A DNA stretch of 64,000 nt from Punica granatum (Eukaryota > Streptophyta > Magnoliopsida > Myrtales > Lythraceae), in the NCBI RefSeq assembly GCF_007655135.1, contig NC_045127.1:21990199-22054198 (forward strand), in the 5' to 3' direction. Below are positions 51,200 to 61,400 of this stretch, in pieces (position 1 is the first letter of the stretch; the number at the start of each line of letters is the position of its first letter). The notes beneath the pieces are model-generated. The model was not told the origin of the DNA. It did no database searches and saw nothing but the letters and a program-made list of their open reading frames with translations. The position numbers and the translations under genes are program-made.

Positions 51200-54100
51200 T
51201 TCTTAGTTTTCTTAGGCCTATATATTGTTCATCTCAATGTACTAGAAGAGAGAACTAGATACATCGGAAACAACTACTGATGAATGATACTTTGAGTTTG
51301 CTATAACTCTTTGTTTTCAGCATGTCGTTAGGGTTTAGCCGAGTTCTATTCCCCGTCAAGTCTAAATTAAGATTAAGGCGCGAGAAATCCTAATCCGCGC
51401 TGCGTCAATGAGGGGGAGGATTTTCAGCTCATATCTGTATCAACAAAACCATGACCAAAGTAGAATATCTTGGATATAATTAGGAAATATTCTCTTGATG
51501 TGAATGGGGAAGATGAGATGTCTTGATCCATAGATTGAGCATATTATTATCTTAATTACGTTATATATTAAATTTATATAGAAATATATTTAGAATTATA
51601 ATTTACTTGTAATTTTAGTTCGAGTTAAGAGTCTAAAGTTTCCAATTTTGGAGTAATTACTTGTTTTGCTTTAGAAAGTTACATAGTAACGGCCTAGATT
51701 CTAATTTCCTATTTTAGTTTTTTAGTTTTCATAGGCCAACATATAGTCCATCACAATGTACTGGATGTGAGAACTAGATTTCTCAGAAACAGCTACTGAT
51801 GAATGATACTTTGAGTTTGCTATAACTCTTTGTTTTCAGCATATCGTTAGGGTTTAGCCGTGTTCTGTTCCCTTCCAGCCTGAATTCAGATTTAAGCGCG
51901 AGAAATCGTGATCTGCACTGTGTCAATGACGCGGAGGATTTTCAACTCATATCTGTATCATCAAGCCCAGGTCCAAAGAAGCATATCTTGGATATATTAA
52001 GGAAATATTCTCGTTATGTGGATGGGGAAGATGAGATGTCTTGATCCATAGACTGAGAATATTATTATCTTAATTAGGTAATATATTTAATATAGAAAGA
52101 ATTTTTTTAGAATTATATATGACTAGCAATTTTAGTTCGAGTCAAGAGTTTAAAGTTTCCAAGAATAATTAATTTTGTTTTAAGAAGTAACATAGTAACG
52201 GCCTAGATTCTAATTTCCCATTTTAGTTTCTTAGTATTCCTAGGCCTGTATATAGTCCATCTCAATGTACTAGAAGAGAGAAGTAGATATTTCAGAAACA
52301 ACTATTGATGAATGATACGTTGAGTTTCCTATAACTCATTGTTTTCAGCATATCGTTAAGGTTTAGCTGTGTTTTATCCCTTTCGAGTCTAAATTAAGAT
52401 TTAGGCGCGAGAAATCGTGATCTGAGCTGGGTCAATGAGGCCGAGGATTTTCAGCTCATATCTGTATCAACAAGCCCAAGCCCAAAGAAACATATCTTGG
52501 ATATATTAAGGAAATATTCTCATGATGTGAATGGGGAAGATGAGAAGACTTGTTCCATAGATTGAGAATATTATTATCTTAATTACGTAATATATTTAAT
52601 TTAGATAGAAATATATTTATAATTATAATTTACTTGTAATTTTAGTTCGAGCCAAGGGTCTAAAGTTTCCAATTTTGGAGTAATTACTTGTTTTGTTTTA
52701 GAAAGTTACATTGTAACGGCCTAGATTTTAATTTTCTATTTTAGTTTCTTAGTTTTCATTGGCCAACATACAGTCTATCTCAATGTACTAGAAGAGAGAA
52801 CTAGATACATCGGAAACAACTACTGATGAATGATACTTTGAATTTGCTATAACTCTTTGTTTTCAGCATGTCGTTAGGGTTTAGCCGTATTCTATACCCT
52901 TCGAGTCTAAATTAAGATTTAGGCGCGCGAGAAATCGTGATCCGTGCTGGGTCAATAAGGCGTAGGATTTTCAGCTCATATTTGTATCAACAAAACCATG
53001 CCCAAAGAAGCATATCTTGGATATATTAGGAAAATATTCTCGTGTTTTGGATGGGGAAGATGAGATGTCTTTATCCATAGACTGAGAATATTATCATCTT
53101 AATTTGGTAATATATTTAATTTAGACAGAAATATTTTGAGAATTATATATGACTAGCAATTTTAATTCGAGTGAAGAGTCTAAAGTTTTCAATTTGGTAC
53201 AATTACTTCTTTTGTTTTAGGAAGTTACATAGTAACGGCCTACATTCTAATTTCCTATTTTAGTTTGTTAGTATTCTTAGGCCTATATATTGTCCATCTC
53301 AATGTACTAGAAGGGAGAACTAGATACATCGGAAACAACTATTGATGAATGATACTTTGAGTATGCTGTAACTCTTTGTTTTCAGCATGTTGATAGGGTT
53401 TAGTCGTGTTCTGTTCCCTTCGAGTCTATATACTAAGATTTAGGCGCGAGTAATCGTGATCCGCGCTGGGTCAATGAGGCGGAGGAGTTTCAGCTCATAT
53501 CTGTATCAACAAAACCATGCCCAAAGAAGCATATCTTGGATATAATTAGGAAATATTCTCTTGATGTGAATGGGGAAGATGAGATGTCTTGATCCATAGT
53601 TTGAGCATATTATTATCTTAATTACGTAATATATTTAATTTATATAGAAATATATTTAGAATTATAATTTACTTGTAATTTTAGTTCGAGCCAAGAGTCT
53701 AAAGTTTCCAATTTTGGAGTAGTTACTTGTTTGGCTTTAGAAAGTTATATAGTAACGGCCTAGATTCTAATTTCCTATTTCAGTTTCTTAGTTTTCTTAG
53801 GCCAACAAATAGTCCATCACAATGCACTGGAAGTAAGAACTAGATTCCTCAGGAACAGCTACTGATGAATGATACTTTGAGTTTGCTATAACTCTTTGTT
53901 TCCAGCATATCGTTAGGGTTTAGCCGTGTTCTTTTCCCTTCCAGCCTGAATTCAGATTTAGGCGCGAGAAATCGTTATCTGCGCCGTGTCAATGACTCGG
54001 AGGATTTTCAGCCCTTATCTGTATCAACAAGCCCATGTCCAAAGAAGCATATCTTGGATATATTAAGGAAATATTATCGTTATGTGTATGGGGAAGATGA

Positions 54101-55763
54101 GATGTCTTGATCCATAGACTGAGAATATTATTATCTGAATTAGTTAATATATTTAACATTGAAAGAAATATTTTTAGAATTATATATGACTAGCAATTTT
54201 AGTTCGAGTCAAGAGTTTAAAATTTCCAATTCTGGAATAATTACTTATTTTGTTTTAGGATGTAACATAGTAACGGCCTAGATTCTAATTTCCCATTTTA
54301 GTTTCTTAGTATTACTAGGCCTGTATATATTCCATCTCAATGTACTAGTAGAGAGAACTAGATATTTCATAAACAACTATTTATGAATGATACTTTGAGT
54401 TTCCTATAACTCATTGTTTTCGGCATATCGTTAGGGTTTAGCCGTGTTTTATTCCTTTCAAGTCTAAATTAAGATTGAGGCGCGAGAAATCGTGATTCGC
54501 GTTGGGTCAATGAGGCGGTGCATTTTCAGCTCATATCCGTATCAACAAGCCCAAGCCCAAAGAAGCATATCTTGGATATATTCAGGAAATATTCTCTTGA
54601 TGTGAATGGGGAAGATGAGATGTCTTGTTCCATAGATTGAGAATATTATTATCTTAATTACGTAATATATTTAATTTAGATAGAAATATATTTATAATTA
54701 TAATTTACTTGTAATTTTAGTTCGAGCCAAGAGTCTAAAGTTTCCAATTTTGGAGTATTACTTGTTTTGTTTTAGAAAGTTACATTGTAACGGCCTAGAT
54801 TTTAATTTCCTATTTCAGTTTCTTAGTTTTCATTGGCCGACATATAGTACATCTCAATGTACTAGAAGAGAGAACTAGATACATCGGAAACAACTACTGA
54901 TGAATGATACTTTGAGTTTGCTATAACTCTTTGTTTTCAGCATGTCGTTAGGGTTTTAGCCGTGTTCTATTCCCTTTGAGCCTAAATTAAGATTTTGGCG
55001 TGAGAAATCGTGATCCACGCTGGGTCAATGAGGCGTAGGATTTTCAGCTCATATCTGTATCAACAAAACCATGCCCAAAGAAGCATATCTTGGATATATT
55101 AAGAAAATATACTCGTGTTATGGATGGGGAAGATGAGATGTCTTTATCCATAGACAGAGAATATTATCATCTTAATTTTGTAATATATTTAATTTAGACA
55201 GAAATATTTTAAGAATTATATATGACTAGCAATTTTAATTCGAGTGATGAGTCTAAAGTTTCCAATTTTGGTACAATTACTTCTTTTGTTTTAGGAAGTT
55301 AAATAGTGACGGCCTAGATTCTAATTTCCTATTTTAGTTTGTTAGTATTCTTAGGCCTATATATTGTCCATCTCAATGTACTAGAAGAGAGAACTAGATA
55401 CATCGGAAGCAACTACTGATGAATGATACTTTGAGTTTGCTATAACTCTTTGTTTTCAGCATGTCGTTAGCCGTGTTCTATTCCATTCGAGTCTAAATTA
55501 AGATTTAGGCGCGAGAAATCGTGATCCGCGCTGGGTCAATGAGGCGGAGGAGTTTCAGCTCATATCTGTATCAACAAAACCATGCCCAAAGAAGCATATT
55601 TGGATATAATTAGGAAATATTCTCTTGATGTGAATGGGGAAGATGAGATGTCTTGATCCATAGATTGAGCATATTATTATCTTAATTACGTAATATATTT
55701 AATTTATATTGAAATATATTTAGAATTATAATTTACTTGTAATTTTGGTTCGAGTCAAGAGTC

Positions 55764-55766
55764 TAA
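55764..55766. repeat. TAA target duplication of the Tourist-like MITE, left copy
   Basis: TAA before the element, repeated at 55999-56001. Uninterrupted monomers read 'gagtctaaagtttcc' here with a single TAA. Confidence 0.85.
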
Positions 55767-55998
55767 GGTTGCGTTTGGTTTCATAGTAGGATTTTAAAAT
55801 CATATTTTGATTTTGATTTTGAGTGGAATAAATGGGGTCCACCCTTTGACTTTGTATGAGTTATGTTGTTTTGTTGTGGAAAAAAGTGGTATAAATGGGG
55901 CCCACTCTTTGACTTTATATGAATTATTTTATTTTGTAGTGGGTAGAGTTAAGTTAGAATTGTGATTCTAAAATAGAATCTTGAAACCAAACAGACCC
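55767..55998. mobile_element. Tourist/PIF-Harbinger-like MITE (232 bp)
   Basis: Non-coding, AT-rich, with short imperfect terminal inverted repeats. The left end is GGTTGCGTTTGGTTTCA and the complement of the right end is GGGTCTGTTTGGTTTCA. It is flanked by the 3-bp duplication TAA. Inside are two related segments ('aataaatggggtccacccttt' type near 55828 and 'ataaatggggcccactcttt' near 55890), an internal repeat of about 62 bp period. TAA duplication plus a GTTTGGTTTC end fits Tourist-type MITEs, moved by PIF/Harbinger transposases. It interrupts one unit of the tetrameric HOR only, so it came after that HOR formed. Confidence 0.85.
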
Positions 55999-56001
55999 TA
56001 A
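55999..56001. repeat. TAA target duplication of the Tourist-like MITE, right copy
   Basis: TAA, after which the satellite resumes as 'agtttccaattttggag'. Confidence 0.85.
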
Positions 56002-57190
56002 AGTTTCCAATTTTGGAGTAATTACTTGTTTTGCTTTAGAAAGTTACATAGTAACAGCCTAGATTCAAATTTCCTATTTTAGTTTCTTAGTTTTCATAGG
56101 CCAACAAATAGTCCATCACAATGCACTGGAAGTGAGAACTAGATTCCTCAGAAACAGCTACTGATGAATGATACTTTGAGTTTGCTATAACTCTTTGTTT
56201 CCAGCATATCGTTAGGGTTTAGCCGTGTTCTTATCCCTTCCAGCCTGAATTCAGATTTAGGCGCGAGAAATCGTGATCTGCGCCGTGTCAATGATTCGGA
56301 GGATTTTCAGCCTTTATCTGTATCAACCAGCCCAAGTCCAAAGAAGCATATCTTGGATATATTAAGGAAATATTATCGTTATGTGTATGGGGAAGATGAG
56401 ATGTCTTGATCCATAGACTGAGAATATTATTATCTTAATTAGCTAATATATTTAACATAGAAAGAAATATTTTTAGAATTATATATGACTAGCAATTTCA
56501 GTTCGAGTCAAGAGTTTAAAGTTTCCAATTCTGAAATAATTACTTATTTTGTTTTAGGAGTAACATAGTAACGGCCTAGATTCTAATTTCCCATTTTAGT
56601 TTCTTAGTATTCCAAGGCCTGTATATAGTCCATCTCAATGTACTAGTAGAGAGATCTAGATATTTCATAAACAACTATTGATGAATGATACTTTGAGTTT
56701 CCTATAACTCATTGTTTTCGGCATATCGTTAGGGTTTAGCCGTGTTTTATTCCTTTCAAGTCTAAATTAAGATTTAGGCGCGAGAAATCGTGATTCGCGT
56801 TGGGTCAATGAGGCGGAGCATTTTCAGCTCATATCCGTATCAACAAGCCCAAGCCCAAAGAAGCATATCTTTGATATATTCAGGAAATATTCTCTTGATG
56901 TGAATGGGGAAGATGAGATGTCTTGTTCCATAGATTAAGAATATTATTATCTTAATTACGTAATATATTTTATTTAGATAGAAATATATTTATAATTATA
57001 ATTTAATTGTAATTTTAGTTCGAGCCAAGAGTCTAAAGTTTCCAATTTTGGAGTAATTACTTCTTTTGTTTTAGAAAGTTACATTGTAACGGCCTAGATT
57101 TTAATTTCCTATTTTAGTATCTTAGTTTTCATTGGCCAACATATAGTCCATCACAATGTACTGGAAGTGAGAACGAGATATTTCAGAAAC

Positions 57191-58046
57191 AGTTATTGAT
57201 GAAAGGTTCTTTGAGTTTACTATAACCCATTGTTTTCATCATATCGTTAGGGTTTAGCCGTGTTATATTCTCTTCCAGTCTAAATTCAAATTTAGGTGCG
57301 AGAAATCGCGATCCGCGCTGGGTCAATGACGCGATGAATTTTCACCCCATTTCTGTATCAACAAGCCCATGCCCAAAGAAGCATATATTGGATATATTAG
57401 GGAAATATTCTCGTGTTGTGGATGGGGAAGATGAGATGTCTTTATCCATAGACTGAGAATATTATCATCTTAATTTGGTAATATATTTAATTTAGACAGA
57501 AATATTTTGAGAATTATATATGACTAGCAATTTTAATTCGTGTGAAGAGTCTAAAGTTTCCAATTTTGGTACAATTACTTTTTTTGTTTTAGGAAGTTAC
57601 ATAGTAACGGCCTAGATTCTAATTTCCTATTTTAGTTTCTTAGTTTTCTTAGGCCTATATATAGTCCATCTCAATGTGCTAGAAGAGAGAACTAGATACA
57701 TTAGAAACAACTACAGATGAATGATACTTTGGGTTTGCTATAAATCTTTGTTTTCAGCATATCGTTACGGTTTAGCCGTGTTCTATTCCATTCGAGTCTA
57801 AATTCAGATTTAGGCGCGAGAAATCTTGATCCACGCTGCGTCAATGACGCAAATGATTTTCAGCTCATATATGTATCAACAAACCCAAGCCCAAAGACGC
57901 ATATCATGGATATATTAAGGAAATATTCTCGTGATGTGGATGGGGAAGATGAGATGTCTTATTCCATAGATTGAGAATATTATTATCTTAATTAGGTAAT
58001 ATATTTAATTTAGATAGAAATATATTTAGAATTATAATTTACTTGC
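57191..58046 (+). repeat. Satellite monomers left of MITE 2
   Basis: Monomers with private variants ('cagatgaatgatactttggg', 'gctataaatctttg', 'gacgcaaatgatttt' near 57715-57860) that return near 60155-60300. Allowing for MITE 2, the distance is about 2.07 kb, four monomers, so a second tetrameric pattern covers roughly 57600-61450. No gene is seen. Confidence 0.8.
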
Positions 58047-58056
58047 AATTTTAGTT
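58047..58056. repeat. Target site duplication, left copy, of MULE-type MITE 2
   Basis: AATTTTAGTT before the element, repeated exactly at 58420-58429. This 10-bp duplication is within the usual Mutator-like range of 8-11 bp. Intact monomers contain it once ('gcaattttagttcgagtc'). Confidence 0.9.
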
Positions 58057-58419
58057 GGGTAAATTACAAAAAAAAACCTAAGTTTTGTAATATATCTCAA
58101 TTTTGTCCTAAATTTTGTTTTGTAACAAAAAAAACCATAAGTTTTCTAAAATGTCTCAAAAATGACCTCCATTATAACTTCCGTCAATTTTTGCCGCTGA
58201 TGGTGGGTCCCTTTAATAGTCCACGTAGGTCACACATAGGCTGGTTGGTCCCTTTAACAGTCCACGTAGGTCACACGTAGGCAACAATTGACGGAAGTTA
58301 TAACGGAGGTCATTTTTTAGATATTTTAGAAAACTTATGTTTTTTTTAGTTACAAAACAACATTTAGGACAAAACTGAGACATTTTACAAAACTTGGGTT
58401 TTTTTTTTGTAATTTGCCC
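58057..58419. mobile_element. Mutator-like foldback MITE, copy 2 (363 bp)
   Basis: Same family as 8557-8874. It has GGGTAAATTACAAAA ends, long imperfect inverted arms through 'tgacctccattataacttcc', and a central 'agtccacgtaggtcacac'. It is longer because the loop holds a tandem duplication of about 41 bp, each copy with 'cctttaa(t/c)agtccacgtaggtcacac' (from about 58209 and 58250). It is non-coding. The minus-strand open frame at 58213-58437 is a by-product. Its 10-bp duplication is perfect, so the insertion is fairly young. Confidence 0.88.
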
Positions 58420-58429
58420 AATTTTAGTT
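58420..58429. repeat. Target site duplication, right copy, of MULE-type MITE 2
   Basis: AATTTTAGTT, identical to 58047-58056, continuing as the normal satellite 'cgagtcaagagtcag'. Confidence 0.9.
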
Positions 58430-61400
58430 CGAGTCAAGAGTCAGAAGTTTCCAATTTTGGTATAATTACTTGTTTTGTGTTTGAAAGTTACATAATAACG
58501 GCGTAGACTCTAATTTCCTATTTTAGTTTTTTGGTTTTCATAGGCCAACATATAGTTCATCACAATGTACTGGAAGAGAAAACTAGATTCCTCAGAAACA
58601 GCCACTGATGAATGATAATTTGAGTTGCTATAACTTTTTGTTTTCAGCATATCGTTAGGGTTTAGCCGTGTTCAGTTCCCTTCCAGTCTAAATTAAGATT
58701 TAGGCGCAAGAAATCGCGATCCGCGCTGGTTCAATGACGCGGAGGATTTTCAGCCAATTTTTGTATCAACAAGCCCAAGCCCAAACAAGCATATCTTGGA
58801 TATATTAAGGAATTATTCTCGTGTTGTCGATGGGGAAGATGGGATGTCTTGATCCATAGAATGAGAATATTATTATCTTAATTACGTAATATATTTAATT
58901 TAGACAGAAATATTTTTAGAATCATATATGACTAGAAATTTTAGTTTGAGTTAAGAGTCTAAAGTTTCCAATTTTGGAATAATTACTTGTTTGTGTTAGA
59001 AAGTTACATAATAAAGGCGTAGATTCTAATTTCCTATTTTAGTTTCTTGGTTTTCATAGACCAACATATAGTCCATCACAATGTACTGGAAGTGAGAACT
59101 AGATTCCTTAGAAACAGCTACTGATGAATGATACATTGAGTTTGCTATAACTTTTTGTTTTTAGCATATCGTTAGGGTTTAGCCGTGTTCTGTTCCCTTC
59201 CAGTCTATATTAAGATTTAGGCGCGAGAAATCGCGATCCGCGCTGGTTCAATGACGCGGAGGATTTTCAGCTCATTTCTGTATCAACAAGCGCAAGCCCA
59301 AAAAAGCATATCTTGGATATATAAAGGAATTATTCTCGTGATGTGGATGGGGAAGATGAGATGTCTTGATCCATAGACTCAGAATATTATTATCTTAAAT
59401 ACGTAATATATTTAATTTAGACAGAAATATTTTTAGAATTATATATGACTAGAAATTTTAGATCGAGTTAAGAGTCTAACGTTTCCAATTTTGGGGTAAT
59501 TACTTGTTTTGTTTTAGAAAGTTACATAATAACGGAGTAGATTCTAATTTCCTATTTTAGTTTCTTGGTTTTCATTGCCCAACATATAGTCCATCACAAT
59601 GTACTGGAAGTGAGAACTAGATTCTTCAGAAACAGTTACTGATGAATGATACTTTGAGTTTGCTATAACTCTTTGTTTTCAGCATATCGTTAGGGTTTAG
59701 TCGTGTTCTGTTCCCTTCCAGTCAAAATTCAGATTTAGGCTCGAGAAATCGCGATCCGCGCTATGTCAATGACGCGGAGGATTTTCAGCCCATTTCTGTA
59801 TCAACAAGCCCAAGCCCAAAGAAGCATATCTTGGATATATTAAGGAAATATTCTCGTGTTGTCGATGGGGAAGATGGGATGTCTTGATCCATAGAATGAG
59901 AATATTATTATCTTAATTACGTAATATATTTAATTTAGACAGAAATATTTTTAGAATTATATATGACTAGCAATTTTAGTTCGAGTGAAGAGTCTAAAAT
60001 TTCCAATTTCGGTACAATTACTTGTTTTGTTTTAGGAAGTTACATAGTAACGGTCTAGATTCGAATTTCCTATTTTGGTTTCTTAGTTTTCTTAGGCCTA
60101 TATATAGTCCATCTCATTGTACTGGAAGAAAGAACTTGATACATCAGAAACAACTACAGATGAATGATACTTTGGGTTTGCTATAAATCTTTGTTTTCAG
60201 CATATCGTTAGGGTTTGGCCGTGTTCGATTCCATTCGAGTCTAAATTCACATTTAGGCGCGAGAAATCTTGATCCGCGCTGCGTCAATGACGTAAATGAT
60301 TTTCAGCTCATATATGTATCAACAAACCCAAGCCCAGAGACGCATATCTTGGATATATTAAGGAAATATTCTTGTGATGTGGATGGGGAAGATGAGATGT
60401 CTTATTCCATGGATTGAGAATATTATTATCTTAATTAGGTAATATATTTAATTTAGATAGAAATATATTTAGAATTATAATTTACTTGCAATTTTAGTTC
60501 GAGTCAAGAGCCAAAAGTTTCCAATTTTGGTATAATTACTTGTTTTGTGTTAGAAAGTTACATAATAACAGCGTAGATTCTAATTTCCTATTTTAGTTTC
60601 TTGGTTTTCATAGGCCAACATATAGTCCATCACAATGTACTGGAAGTGAGAACTAGATTCATCAGAAATAGCTACTGATGAATGATACATTGAGTTTGCT
60701 ATAACTTTTTGTTTTCAGCATATCGTTAGGGTTTAGCCGTGTTCTGTTCCCTTCCAGTCTAAATTCAGATTTAGGCGCGACAAATCGCGATCCGCAATGG
60801 TTCAATGACGCGGAGGATTTTCAGCCCATTTCTGTATCAACAAGCCCAAGCCCAAACAAGCAAATCTTGGATATATTAAGGAATTATTCCTGTGATGTGG
60901 ATGGGGAAGATGAGATGTCTTGTTCCATAGACTAAGAATTATTATCTTAATTTGGTAATATATTTAATTTAGACAGAAATATTTTTAGAATTGTATATGA
61001 CTAGCAATTTTAGTTCGAGTTAAGAGTCTAAAGTTTGTAATTTTGGGAGTAATTACTTTTTTTGTTTTAGAAAGTTACATAATAACGGCGTAGATTCTAA
61101 TTTCCTATTTTAGTTTCTTGGTTTTCATTGGCCAACGTATAGTCCATCACAATGTACTGGAAGTAAGAACTAGATTCCTCAGAAACAGTTACTGATGAAT
61201 GATACCTTGAGTTTGCTATAACTCTTTGTTTTCAGCATATTGTTAGGGTTTAGCCGTGTTCTATTCCATTCGAGTCTAAATTCAAATTTAGGCGTAAGAA
61301 ATTGTGATTCGCGCTGCGTCAATGACACAAATGATTTTCGGCTCATATATGTATCAACAAACCCAAGCCCAACGACGCCTATCTTGGATATATTAAGGAA

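Larger units (their letters stand above)
51200..57190 (+). repeat. Tetrameric higher-order satellite repeat, about 2.07 kb, nearly three copies
   Basis: Private variants recur every four monomers. 'acatcggaaacaacta' with 'cagcatgtcg' occurs near 51270, 53330 and 55410. Another 'catcgg' unit with 'gtctttatcc' occurs near 52800 and 54880. An X-like unit with 'cagcctgaattcag' occurs near 51870, 53945 and 56245. A unit with 'gtttcctataactcattg' occurs near 52330, 54410 and 56700. Spacing is about 2070 bp once the 235 bp of the MITE insertion are allowed for. Divergence between copies is higher than in the dimeric HOR, so it is probably older. No gene is seen. Confidence 0.82.
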
